A DNA stretch of 64,000 nucleotides from Sordaria brevicollis. Its lineage: Eukaryota > Ascomycota > Sordariomycetes > Sordariales > Sordariaceae. The stretch spans positions 2,232,001-2,296,000 of the forward strand of contig JAUTDP010000006.1 of NCBI GenBank assembly GCA_033439795.1, in the 5' to 3' direction. Both the position numbers and the translations under genes were made by a program. Under the pieces are notes generated by a model. The model did not search any database. It saw only the letters and a list, made by a program, of their open reading frames with translations, and was not told where the DNA came from. Within the stretch, counting starts at the first letter, position 1. Each line of letters opens with the position of its first letter. Shown here in pieces: positions 10,681 to 22,600 of the stretch.

Positions 10681-13620
10681 ACATACATACTACATACAGT
10701 GGCGTGACGTTGACTTCCAGAGAAAGGTCAGCGGACGGGATACCTACTGTAATCCTGTAATACGATACAACGATACGGGCAACCCGACCTTGACCCCGAC
10801 CCCGGAAGGTGCAAAGAGAACCCCAATCGCACGCTAGGGTCGGACCAAGAACGGCCCTCTTAGCGTCGTGGCCCCGCGTGCTACCGCTGCTACCCCGTCC
10901 AGGCTCTCTCGAGGCAGGCGCCTTCCCACTGGCGCTGCCCTGATGGTGTTCGGTTGAATCTCCATAAGTTCCCTGACAGACCCGGACCCCCACACGCCGC
11001 TCCAACTCCTCTCCTCCCTCCCGCGCACTTCCCCAGACATCATCCTCTTGGGTCGACAGCAGCCCACGCTCAACCCGCGCCGGCAGGACAAAGACAAGAC
11101 AAGCTCAGCCCAAGCCCCAGGTTCTAGGTTGGACAGGACTATCATACCTCTTGGGTTGACTGACAGCGGCAATATTCACACGGATTACACACGACCGATA
11201 CATACCTACGACGACTACCTCTAGTTCCAGTCAGTCACTCCGTCAGCAGAGTGAGCAGTCTATTCTCAGCCCTCGGCTTCCTACACCAAAGACTGCCCTC
11301 ACGCTGCGTCCTTGAGAAAGCATTGTGCTACAGTCTACCATACGCCTTCAGTTACCGACGACAAACACGACTGCTATCAGAGTCTTCATTCCAATCGACG
11401 TCAAGTCAAACTGTCCGAGGAACCTACCTACCCTGGCGTTTCCCCACCCGGATTATTTGGAGAATTTAACCGTCAGGAACTGAACCTCGTCAACTCAATC
11501 TCGGGTCCCGTTACCTTCCGTCTATCCCGATTGCCGTCCCGACTTCCGACTTCCGAGTCCGCTTCCGTTTCCGTTTTACGACTGTTGCCGACCGACTTGT
11601 CACCGGACTTGTTCCGAAAACTCTCTCTTCCACCAATCTTTAGCCGTGTGTATCGGATTCAACCTCAAACGCCTATAGACACTCTCATAACGAGTATGTA
11701 ACATCTCTTTCATACAACCATCTCTTGTGTTTAAACAAAGCCTACTCTTCTGGCCTACCCATCCCAGCACTTTGGAACTCCTCCCGGCTTCGGCAGACTG
11801 CAGTCTCATCAACAAGTGGTTGTGGTTCGAGAAGGCCTCATATTGGTCCCGTGGATATCATGGGTAACCCCGGACAGTTCTTATGTCTCTCATCCCATCT
11901 TGTCCGCCTGTCAACCCTCAGCATTCACAATTCACCAGTGCCAGCGCACTCTTCACGAGACACAAGCCACCTGACATCCCGAAACTCTCTGGCCTTTCTT
12001 TTCTGGGCACGTCATTATGTTACACTTTTGAAGAGAACTACTTCGACCCAGAAATATTCAAGGGAAGCAGACAAATCCTCAGTGACCGCAAGATTCTCAA
12101 GAAATTGCGTGGTCTTGATGCTGGTACTTGTCGAGCACTTAGAAATATGCTTTGGCCAAGTTTCTAACTTCTGTCACTTCTCACTGCCGTTTTGGTGTCG
12201 TACAAGGTGGCTTTCCAACAATGTGCTTGTCTGAATCACCTTTCCCCGTTTCCCTTCCGTCCAGTGTCTTTCCTGTCTTCCATCCCTTCCACTCCCTTCT
12301 TCTTCAAGACAGAACCCGTCTATGGATACCCTTGACATGTTCTTTCCACCCACTGACCTCTCTTCACCTTCGCACTTGTACCTTCTATCCTGAAGCTATT
12401 CCCCATGTTTCAAAAGTACATAGACTTGGTGTATCCTCAACTACGCGTACCCGACCCTACCTCCCTTCCTACCCCTGTTCATCTCATTCTCATGCCCTCC
12501 TCCTCCGACCCTGTTCGTCTGCCGTTACTTTGAGCCCCACCTAGGCGCCTGGTGCACTGACTGGCTTGCCTCAGTGAGGTGAGCTCCTGGCTGGGCTGCT
12601 TGCGTGCAGCTCTAGCTCTTACACAGACGGGAGGTAGACCCATGCCACAGGCAGCAGCACCAACGAGGCAAAGGCCAGGACACTGGACACTGGACACTGC
12701 CAAAAAGGCTGGGCCTGTCTGTTCTCGTTGGATGGGACGAACAGTGTTACCAAGAAAGCCGTGTTCCGTTCGCTTGAACCACGCCTCCTGAAAGTGATCC
12801 GGCCTCTAGAAATAATCCTCTGGCTGATGACTACCCCTCCCGTTTCGTCCAACCCCGGTCGCTATTCTCGACTCTCATTCGGGCCTCTGGTTCCTTCCGG
12901 CGTTCAGGCGCCTTTTCCCAATGCGCCCAAGCTGGCGTCCATCGCCGTCCTCCACTTTCCCGTCGCGGGCGGTTCGTCTTATGGGTCCCTTCCCGTCGAG
13001 CTTGTTACTGATTATATCCTCTCAGTAGGTCGCTTAGGTCTCGGAGTATTTCTCCTCTAGCCCAGATTTAACAGAAACAAAAGACCAAAAACAACAATCG
13101 TCTTTCTCCAATTATTCGCTTCGCTACGAACTTCACCCGACAACCTGGTGCGGGGCTTGGCCAGTCCGGCGCCGACAATCTCTTCGTCCTCCACTACCGA
13201 GCTCTTGTCCCGAAACCATACCTACCAGTCATGATATCCTGAGCTTCATGCCAGCTTGTCTCGGCGAGGAAGAGATCTTGTCCCATCACCACCAAGCTCC
13301 CGTTGGCGCGCAGTGGCCAGTATCGGGCCTTCAACCTGTCTCCTCACGTTCGGCTTCCTTACTTTTGTTACACACTTCGGTTCTTTGCCGGAACAAACGC
13401 CATCACCGGGCAAGCTCGCTTTTCATCTGGATCTTGTACTACCGCCCTTCCAGACAGGCGACCCTGATTTGTTCTTGTTCGTGGCCCAGGCAGTTCGAAC
13501 ACCGTTGCGCCACCCCTCAATCCTCTAGCCCCTCCTATCCCGGCGCGTGTCACCTTGAACGACTCCAGGTGCGACGTGACCCTACCGAGGCCGGAGTTCT
13601 CGTTCGCAAACTGGTCCATC
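10681..13620 (+). other. Long pyrimidine-rich leader/promoter of the C2H2 regulator
   Basis: Nearly 3 kb before the transcription-factor ATG at 13621. From about 11,200 the top strand is C/T-rich with few purine runs and repeated CTTCCG motifs (11,510-11,580), as in long 5' UTRs of fungal regulatory genes. It holds several upstream ATGs, including 13231-13242 (Met-Ile-Ser-stop) and 13248-13658. No protein domain is recognised here. The UTR assignment is inference. Confidence 0.45.
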
Positions 13621-13658
13621 ATGACTTCGGTGCTCCCATCACAGTCTACCGATATTAA
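13248..13658 (+). other. Upstream ORF overlapping the transcription-factor start
   Basis: An ATG at 13248 opens 136 codons that run past the main ATG (13621) and stop at 13658, in another frame (+1 relative to the main ORF; 411 nt long). A tiny uORF (13231-13242) precedes it. If both are in the mature leader, scanning ribosomes would have to skip or bypass them, giving strong translational repression. A 5' UTR intron could instead remove them. The encoded sequence has no recognisable domain, so any role is regulatory. Confidence 0.4.
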
Positions 13659-16600
13659 ACCTTCCATTTCGAATTGTCACCCAGACGGAACCATGCCTCA
13701 GTTTCAGGAGCCGACGCCTCCTCACAATATCAAGCAGGAAGATGAACAGGAGCGCGGCCGTCGTCGTAGTCGATCCGATGATAAAGATGTTGAAGGGCTT
13801 GATCTAGAGGATATGGAAGACGGTGATGGAAATGGGAACGACGCCCACTCATCCAATGAGGAAGGTCCTGCTAGAAAACGACGCAGAAGCCGCAAAGGTC
13901 TGGACAAAAAGTTCGAGTGCCCTGAGAAGGGCTGCGGGAAAAGCTATTCCAGGGCAGAGCATCTGTATGTGAATCTTTGCTCATACAGTCAACATCCAAT
14001 GCTAACATAACACGTTACTTGACAGGTATCGGCATCAGCTGAACCACAATCCAAAACAGGTATACAAGTGTGGAATTGGTGATTGCCAACGGACGTTCGT
14101 CAGACTTGACCTCTGCAATCGCCATAAGGAGCGTCATACAGCCAAAGGATCCGCATTGAGCAGGAAGGATTCCCTGATGTCTCAAGCTTCTCCGACGACA
14201 GACGGCCGTCCTCACTTTATGGCTCAAGGCTCCGCATCCCCGGAAATGAACCGCCCAGGGAATGGATACCCCAAAGGCAGGCCCCTCACGATGCAATTCA
14301 ACTCGCCCAAAGACACCATGGGAAGCCCATATACACCTATGGCTGCCAACGCACCCACAAACGGCTTTTCAAATGGCGTCGACTACATGCAGCATGATGC
14401 TCACTATCAGCACATTACAGGGCAAAGGCCTCTTCAACACTCGCCACCTGGACCTCAGCGGCCATCAGTGCAGACGAATATTGGCCCTTATGGGGTATTG
14501 TCTCCTGTTTCAACACAGCCAGGGTATCATAGCCATCCCGTGAACACACCTCAGTCCGCAGTTCCATATGTCACACCGCAGAATTTTCCTCCTTTTAGCC
14601 TACCTCCGTCGGATTTTGCTACATCGTCTCCCGCAGCTGTCGTGAATAGGGATGCCCAACAGCAAGCTTATGCGCCTTTAACGACTGCTGACTCCTTCGA
14701 CCACCATCCACAGGATACTGGAGAGATTGTGCGGCTGGATCAGATGAGCATGCAGCAGACAATGCCGGTTTTTGGCACTGATAGCATCCTGAACAAGTCA
14801 CCTTATGTGGGAATGCCCGAAGATTTTATGGCCTATCTCTTCAACACGCATGGTGAAGGATCGCCCACCGTGGTACCTGTTCAAGGACTCAAGTAAGTGT
14901 TGCCATAAAGCAGTATCTGCGCTCTTTGCTAACATGGTTGTAGTTACGGGGAGTTTTCTACAAATCAGTATCCGTTCTACAATGACCCTAGCCAAATGGG
15001 TTATTTTCCCCAGATGGCCCCTCAACAGGTGATGTCTGTTGAAAACCTGTTGGACCAAAACCTCCCAGAATCAGTAATTTCCGACTGCAAGAGTACCGAG
15101 ATTTTCGAACTTATCAAGGAAAGATTCCACGAAAACGGTCATGCGCCGATTGAAAGGCAGCGCGACAACATCCTCGACGGCGACCGCAATGATGAGAACC
15201 ACATGCTGAGTCGGAAGATGATGCAAGCCTACATCGTATCTTACTGGCTGCATTTCAGCGACCAGATTCCCATCCTTCACAAACCTACCTTCTCTCCCGA
15301 TAAAACACCCAATCTTCTCTTGATTGCCATGATGACCATTGGCGCCGCTTGCCTGGATAAGGCATACGGTCAGAAAGTCACCAAGGCGGGTGCCGAGCTG
15401 TCCAACTTCTTAGCCTGGCATTTGAGATGGGAGATGTTCCAGGATCCCAACTGCCGGCCGCCAGCCAAGCTATGGGTTTTCCAGACACTCTTGCTTCTGG
15501 AGCTTTATGAGAAAATGTACTCGACAAGAGAGCTGCATGAGAGAGCCCATATTCATCACGCAACCACCATCACGTTGATGCGCCGTGGTCGAGCCTTGAT
15601 CGGCAAGTCTGCGTTAGATTCTCCCCCGAACCCGAGAGACGACAAGACCAACGGTTCAAGGCATTCTTCAATAACCGGCATGGCTGCTACGCCAGACGAG
15701 TGGTGGAATCACTGGATCACCAATGAAGCGACTCGTCGTGCAGCGTTTGCGGCCTTTGTCATTGATTCCATTCACGCAACGATGTTTGGCCACTCGACCG
15801 TCATGGTGGCCCATGAAATGCGCTTGCCCTTACCATGCGACGACAAGCTCTGGAAGGCAAAGAGTAGCGCAGAAGTAGGAAAGATCGAGGCGGAGCTTAT
15901 GTCTCAGGGCAAGCCGATAGGATTTCTCGACGGGCTCAAGCGGACACTGAACGGGCAGACCGTCCAAACCAACTCATTCGGCCGCACCATCCTCATGGCG
16001 GGTCTGCTTAGCGTCAGCTGGCACATGAACCAGAGAGACCTCCAGGTTAATTCCCTTGGGGCTACTACGGCTCTTGGAGGTCGCGACAAGTGGCGGACCA
16101 CGCTTACCCGGGCGTTCGATTCCTGGAAGAAGGAGTTCGACAGGGCTCTGGAGGAACGGCGAGGCGACATGGTTGACCCCTATTTCTTCGGAGTCAGGGG
16201 TAACGAGACGGATGTGGTATTTGAAAGTCGTGTGGTCCTGCATCACCTGGCTCATATGGCGATGCACATCGACATTGTCGACTGCCAAATTTTTGCCCGA
16301 GCCAAACGCCTTCTAGGCAGAGCCATCGGCGCACAGGATCTTAGCAGCGCGACACGTCGCATGAAAGACCAGTGGGCTCCCTCTGCCAAAGCACGCGATG
16401 CGACCTTTTATGCCTTGCAATTCCTGCAATCAGTCTTACTCCCCACCGGCTCTGGCTCTCCCCAGTCAAACGGCTACACCAGTCATATGGACGAAGAATA
16501 CTCGGCCCGCGACGATGTCCTTCTCAACAGGCCCTGGGTCTTGTACTTTGCAGCTCTCGTGGTGTGGTGCTACGGCTATGCTTTGGAGGGTGCCTGTCCC

Positions 16601-16840
16601 GGGCTGCCCATGCCGGCTACCCACCAGGATGCTGTGCGCCAGATGCGCGAGTATTTGATCAAATATGGTAGCATCCAGTCGCCGGAGGACCTTAAGTCGA
16701 TGAGGGGCATCAATCAAAATACGGCGCTTTTGGTGGTGTTGAAAGACACATTCCGGGTGACGAGGTGGGAGTTACTCCACGAGGGCGCGACACTGTTGAA
16801 TAACTGTATTCATCTGAATGCTGGAGCGAATGTGGCTTAA
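13621..16840 (+). CDS. C2H2 zinc-finger / Fungal_trans domain transcription factor
   Basis: Nuclear DNA-binding regulator of 1035 aa. Exons: 13621-13964, 14026-14892, 14944-16840; the GTATGT donor at 13965 splits a codon inside finger 1. Start choice: MTSVL at 13621 is the first in-frame ATG; MPQFQ at 13693 is the alternative. Residues 36-40 (NIKQE) fit a SUMO-acceptor motif; ARKRRRSRK (84-92) is a probable nuclear localisation signal. Two C2H2 fingers follow at about 98-122 (C-x4-C-x12-H-x3-H) and 128-152. Residues 160-420 are Pro/Gln/Ser-rich. The C-terminal 600 residues form an alpha-helical fungal-specific transcription factor domain (LHFSDQIPILHKPTF, then HHATTITLMRRGRAL). Finger plus Fungal_trans architecture is known in Pezizomycotina; target genes cannot be read from sequence. 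It has long upstream DNA with uORFs. Confidence 0.93.
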
Positions 16841-18149
16841 AGCAGTGCTTAGGGCGGCTTGGACGGTAAAAGACGGTTTATGATGTACAGAGGAAACGAG
16901 GTCAATGTTCACGTTGACGAAGATACGCCCTGAGACGACAGCATGGCCGTACATGAAAGGAGGGAGGATCTGAGCTGTATACGAGGGGACGTTCGTTGCG
17001 TTTGTGGTGGATGGGCCTCTTTCCTGAGGTATTGTCATCCTTCACCACACAAACTTCACTTCATCTATACCCCAGCTATATGTTTTGTGGTTTTCATTTC
17101 GCGTTCTTTTCTGATTTAGTTCATCATCTCAAATGGGTGGCTAGCGCTGCGTTTTGCGATCTGATTATATAACAAAGCACCTCCTCACTGAACTTGTCCC
17201 TCGGCTTTTATGAACCCCTCCCAAGCATTATCTCCGATTGCGGCACTTGTACTGAATGACGAAAGCGTTTGTGGTGTGTGGTACAATGAACCTTATTGAT
17301 CATCCCATCCCCTCCATTTGATTTTAAGCTCCCAAGGAACACATTGATAACCTATCCGGGAAGTAAGTTGGGGAAACCCCTCCTCTCCAGTTTACCGTCG
17401 ACTTCCCGCGACCGCAAGAAGATAGCTGCCAGACGTTTGTCCGAATGCATTTTCTTATTGCGCATTCTCACATCTCTTGTTACCCGGGCCTCCGGCCACT
17501 CTCACCCACAACGCTAAATGTTGCTTGGACCGCGATTGCATCACGGTCTGCAGAACGCACCTACCTCAACGTGTTATTATCTCTCGTGCAATTACGGATC
17601 TATTGTCTGTTGCTGCATCCTCCCCGGCAACAGTGGATTTTGCTAATTATTGAATACGTGAAACCTGCTTGAGAAAGCGCGAACTAAAGTACCGACCTGG
17701 GTAACTATCACATCACGCTGATCCAGATCGAATTCTCATGGATAATTATTTTATCAAAACATCATCCTTCTTCCATCACATTTTCGATTAACCTTCCAGG
17801 CGTCTCGGTCAAAATACTGGTGGACGAGCTCTCCTCCTCGCCTAACAAATCATCAGTGTTGGTTCCAGCATCACCACCAGATATTCTCCTGCAAAAGCTT
17901 TTACACTCGTTATACCTCACGGTTACCTCTCTTATCTCGGATTACGTTACTCTCTTATTTTAATTTTTGTTGTTCATTGTTTTTCGCCAACCTCGCTACC
18001 CCTCGAAATTCCACGGCCTACCTAGTCGGCTCCTATACTCACTTTCTTCTCGCGATCTCACATAGCAGCTACTCGAAGACATATCACCAACCTTCACTGG
18101 CGACGACTTGGATCAGTCACTTGAAATCAAATAATAACGGCAGGTCAAC
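16841..18149. other. Intergenic region before the F-box gene
   Basis: 3' flank of the transcription factor and 5' flank of the F-box gene. From about 17,700 it is T/C-rich with TATTTTAATTTTTG (around 17,950), which may be promoter or leader of the F-box gene. No convincing ORF or RNA gene is seen. Confidence 0.5.
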
Positions 18150-20424
18150 ATGGTGCTCCTCACTCAGCTCCCTTCGGAGATCATCAACCATATATTTGGC
18201 TATGTAGCACCCGACGATTTACCCACTATCCGAAGCATCTGTCGACGGTTAGCAGAACATGTCAAGGGAAATGCTGTGTTGCATCGTGATATCTATTACC
18301 GATACTTGGTATGTCTTGCCAATTTTCTAATCGTTTGTTCCATTCATCAGAAATAATGCTGACATGACAAAATACAGGATGAACCACCAGAAGATGTCGA
18401 CTGGGAAAAAACTCTCAATGACCTGGCGAAGCTGAGGAAAATGTGTGGGCGGGAATATGAGGTGAGTTCTTACAATGACACTGAATGGCTGTGAGCCAAC
18501 ACCTCAATATTCTATACTTCAGGTCCTATGAGTGCACGTGGCCAGCTCGCTAACAACTCACTCGCCCCAAACAGAACTTTGAGATCTCGATTCTGCACTG
18601 GCACATGCCGAAAATGGCCTTCGTCTACCGCGCCATCACCAACCTTCTCAAAGCCATTCCTCCTTCCTCTTCCCTACCGACAGCCCGGAGCAGCGAGCAG
18701 GGCACTCAACCGCCGCCACCATCCTCGTCTTCTTTCTCGTACCCTCTCTCGCGAAACGCCGCCATGCTCTCCCAACTCTTCTCCCGCGAATCCGTCCGCA
18801 ACGCTTTCCTCCAAGGCTCCGCGCTCTACGAGCGAGCCCACTGCATCGACTACATCCCCATGCCCTTCCGCCATGAACTTGACTACGAGCTCTCGCGCTA
18901 CGTCCGCATCCCCATTTACATCGAGTACCAGCAGCAGTCGGCCAAGATGCATTGCCTCTTTGGTGTAGGCGTGCAAGCACCCGCCACTATGACTTTACCG
19001 CCCAACCCTTCTCTCTCATCCTCGCTCAACCGAGATATGCCTTACTACCCTTCTCGTCCTGCCGACGGTAGTCATGGCGACCCGTACGCTCCCCACGTCG
19101 TCAGCCCGCCCAGTCCTCCCTTGCCTACGCGCGACGGCCAGCTTAGGTCGGCCTTCTTTGGACGGACTTCGCTGGTCCCAAGACTTTATCCGTACGCGGT
19201 GGCCAAAGTGTATGACTTGCGTGAGTACACCAACAAGACGCGGTGGGGACCCTTCCGTGCCGACGGGAGCGACAAGGTTGACTGGGAGAAGATGGAGGCG
19301 ATTTTGTTAGTCCTCAGAACAAATATCAAGCTGAAGGAGCTAGACAGAATCCCGATGGTGGGAAACGTCTGGAACACTCCCTTTGCGGGATGTTGGGAGG
19401 GGAGTTTGTGTGAGTTACCTAGGGCCGGGAGTAATTCTGAAGGTGGACAAGGACCGCTGGGGGTGGGGAGTGGGTATGGCGGGTGGTTTCTGTGGGGGAA
19501 TGTGCATGATGACGATGATTGGGGGTCGGATATTGCGGGTGATGATGGTATGGAAGAAGAAGTGGAAGAAGATGGTGATAGTGAGGATGGGGATTTGGAA
19601 GAGGATGAAGATGAGAGGGATCTGAAGTTGGAGAGGGAGGATCCGTATGGGGTGTCGGGGGTTTGGTTGAGGGTTGTTTGTTTCTTGGGTGAGTCTGCCT
19701 CTACGCTTTTGATGGAAAGTGTGGTGAAGTAATTTGCTAACATAGGAGTCGGACGAAAAGACTACACCGATTTCTTCTCGTTCAACTTCCCCGACGATAG
19801 CCTACCCATTCCCGAACACATGCCACGACCGCCACTGGACGTGGGCGAGGCGACCAAGTTGCTCATGATGAAGATCAACGTCACCAGAATTACCTATCCG
19901 CCGCCAGGATCGGGATTTCCTGAGATCAAGGGCAAGATCTGGCCCATTGTACACTGGAGGGGGTATGCTAGGTCATTTGACGGATCGCCTGGGGAGGCGC
20001 GCCTTACTTGGGGGCTCAGAGGTGAGTTTATACCCCGAAGATTCACTCATTCCAGAACAATGGTTTGACAACAGCAAGTCGCAGGTGTTGTTCGCATGAC
20101 GCCCGAGGGCGAGGTTCGGTGGACGACATCTTCCTTGTACGACGGCGAGGAGAGATGGCGCAGCGAGGGTATCCAGATTGGAGGCGTCAAGTCCGCTCGT
20201 GGGGTGGTTGGTAACTGGTTCGACAAGTATGTTTTTTTTTTTTTTTTTTTTCGTTCTTCTCCTCTTCTCGGATGCTCTGGAATACTAACCATGTGGTTGA
20301 CAGGGATTACAACCCCCATGGACCATGCGGACCAACGGCGTTTTGGAAGATCTCGGATCTAGAGGCCCCGCGTGCTCGTCAAGGCGGTCAACAACAGGGA
20401 CAGCAAGGACAGCAAGGGCCATAG
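18150..20424 (+). CDS. F-box protein
   Basis: Likely substrate-recognition subunit of an SCF (Skp1-cullin-F-box) ubiquitin ligase. Six exons: 18150-18308, 18378-18461, 18575-19688, 19746-20021, 20085-20226, 20304-20424, total 631 aa, with all junctions in frame. The F-box is at the N-terminus, residues 3-50 (LLTQLPSEIINHIFGYV, then LPTIRSICRRLAE). No WD40 or leucine-rich repeats follow; instead there is a long fungal-type C-terminal region, an acidic Asp/Glu stretch near residues 395-435, and a conserved-looking end (RMTPEGEVRWTTSSLYDGEE; then DYNPHGPCGPTAFWK) followed by a Gly/Gln tail. This C-terminal pattern recurs in fungal F-box proteins of unknown substrate. The fifth intron begins with a run of 20 T right after the donor. 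Confidence 0.9.
20232..20251 (+). repeat. Poly(T)20 in intron 5 of the F-box gene
   Basis: Twenty consecutive T residues start 5 nt after the donor GTATG. A homopolymer this long is likely to vary between strains and is prone to sequencing error. Confidence 0.9.
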
Positions 20425-20762
20425 CAGGACTTGTTGACTTTGGGTATGTCTTCTTCCTTCGAGCTCGGCCTGAAACAGTCAAGAGTATTCGTGGTTGCTA
20501 ACGGGTTAACGTGCATTTAGTATGGCACCAAGTAAGCTTCTTGGGAACGGGAGCATATTGAACAAACCTGCGTTGCCTTGGAAATCTCCATCCATTTACA
20601 TTCGCTTATGATGCTATGTCTGTCTGTAACTACTTGAATATCTGCCTGCAAATACTACTCACAAACAACAACCCTGTGTCTCAGCTCTCAACACATCCAA
20701 GGTCCCGTCTAAACCTTAGACCAACCAAAGCAGTCATTCAACAAACCCAAAAAGCGAGCATG
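20425..20762. other. Convergent 3' intergenic region
   Basis: 338 bp between the stop codons of the F-box gene (+) and the thioesterase gene (-). Expected to hold both 3' UTRs; nothing else is seen. Confidence 0.6.
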
Positions 20763-21713
20763 TTACAACTTGCTCATCTCCGGATCAGTATTAACCTTCC
20801 CATGCTCGCACGTAGCCAACAGCGCTCCATCCGTCGCCCTCCTCATCTTGCCACTCAAACTCGCCATCCGCTTGCCAATAGCCACCACCTCACACTCGAT
20901 GAAAATCTTGGTCCCCACCGGGATCGGTCTGAGATAAGTCGTGTTCAAAGTCCGACTAACGCCCAGGTAGTACCAGAACCCGGGCTTGCTGACCAAAGCA
21001 AGGGGCATGGTGGTGCAGTAGTCGAATAGGGTGGCGATGCAGCCTCCGTGTAGGTTGCCGAGGCGGTTGCAGTGTTGGGGTTGGACGGTGTAGCGGAAGT
21101 AGGTCTTTGGGTGCGGGAGGGCAGGATCGGTGGAGACGATTTTGAGGTGGGGGATTAGGGAGGAGGTCCAGTCCTGTTGATGTGTTAGCAGATGTATTGG
21201 ATGAAATGTGAAGTTTGGGAGTTGCGAAAGTGGTGGTGATATGTTAAAGTGGTGAAAAAGGTGTTAGTGATGGGACGGTATAAACTCGTGAGACCAGGAA
21301 CCAAGGACAACCCGGCAAGATAGGGTTGAAGCTTCAGATGCGACTTCTTTCTCAACAACAAACATGCTGAGATGCAACCAAACACAAATGGCAACGTTGA
21401 ATTCCAACCCTGCCCTACCGGCCTGTCCCGATATCGTGATGTCGCATATTCATACAGACAAAGTGAAGATAAAAATACGGTGACGCACATGATCGCCAGT
21501 ATCACCGCTAGATGCCTTTTCCATTTCCCGTCGGTTCAGCTCGAGTATTCGTTGCTCGCCCGTATACTTTAGCAAACTTGGGTCGACGGTGCTGCTTGGT
21601 CCTCCACTCCTTGCCGTCTGTTGTCGTTGGCTTTGGTGTTGTTGACTCTGTGGTGGTTGTTGATATTGACCACCGCTCTTTGGCGGTGATGGCCCCTTTC
21701 CTTGGCCGGCCAT
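20763..21713 (-). CDS. Hotdog-fold acyl-CoA thioesterase with C-terminal SKL (peroxisomal)
   Basis: Predicted to hydrolyse acyl-CoA thioesters (4HBT/PaaI-type family). Exon 1 is 21713-21489 and exon 2 is 21173-20763, total 211 aa. Residues 1-60 are Gly/Gln/Ser-rich. Exon 2 carries the hotdog core: [19 protein letters not shown], where the HGG turn and the Asp are typical of the active site, then [19 protein letters not shown] and [14 protein letters not shown]. The last three residues are Ser-Lys-Leu, a canonical PTS1 peroxisomal import signal. An in-frame ATG at 21803 would add 30 residues. The intron (21174-21488, 315 nt) is long for this genome; the donor GTGCGT was chosen because it keeps the frame, and another exon inside is possible. 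The gene is divergent from pex12. Confidence 0.82.
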
Positions 21714-21803
21714 TTGTGGTGAGTTTTGGTTTTGATCGGGATTCAACGAAACAACAACGACTTCTGATGTCTTTACTGGGCGGTGATAGGTACGGATTGT
21801 CAT

Positions 21804-22600
21804 CTTTGGACGGGCAGGTAACGGGAAGAAACAAAAGTTTATATATATTAGATCGGATAAGAATTGTGGCTTGCAGTGATAATATGCGGGCTGGCGGGAT
21901 GCGGTTGTAGATTTCCGTTGTCGGTGTTAGTACCACCGTTGTAGTAGCAGGGAAGTGTAAGGTAACTGAACTGGTACAGAAACAACTGAAAGTATGGAAA
22001 AAAAAGAGGGGGTATGCCTGCCGTGACTTTCTCACTGTCACAGGGAACCGCCGGACAATCTCAATGATGGTATGGGGTACATGGAAGTATCCATTCATAA
22101 CCTTTTACTAACAATTCATGGGGTACATGACAGCCCGCTGAGCCCGGTGCCTCGGCTATCAAGGTTGCTGTCCACGATAACCTGACAGATTGGCGGCAAT
22201 CAACAAGCATGCGCTGAGTTCACGTTCAGCTGCAATTGGGACATGTCCACTCACAGTGCTAGAATGTGCCACTTTTTTGATGCGTTGCAGTATCCACTTC
22301 CTTCCCCGGCCCAGTTCCCCCCCTGAGGTCCAGCCCCGTTTCCCGAACCGCGGCCCCGTTCGAGGTTGCTTCCTTCAATCCATCCCGAACATCATCAATT
22401 CTGAAAACGACAACTGTCAAGTCATCGAGTGATCGGCAATCCCACGACATCGCGCCGACGACAATAACATCGAGACAGCCGACTCCGTAACTGCACGACA
22501 CCGATCCCGATCTCGAGTCTCGAACCCCAACTCCCCTTTCCAGTAAACCGGCGGGAGCCCATCCACCTCCCATAATCCATCACCGACAGCAACCGCCAAA
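21804..22600. promoter_or_regulatory. Shared divergent promoter of the thioesterase and pex12 genes
   Basis: About 0.8 kb lies between the farthest thioesterase ATG (21803, -) and the pex12 ATG (22601, +). Both products are peroxisomal by sequence, so common control is plausible. One CCTCGG hexamer occurs at 22150-22155. Nothing else in it is recognised. Confidence 0.5.
22150..22155 (+). promoter_or_regulatory. CCTCGG hexamer (FarA/FarB-type fatty-acid response site candidate)
   Basis: CCTCGG is the core bound by the fungal Zn2Cys6 regulators FarA/FarB, which switch on beta-oxidation and peroxisome genes in fatty acids. The copy sits midway in the divergent promoter. A 6-mer on either strand is expected about every 2 kb by chance, so this is only suggestive. 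Confidence 0.3.
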
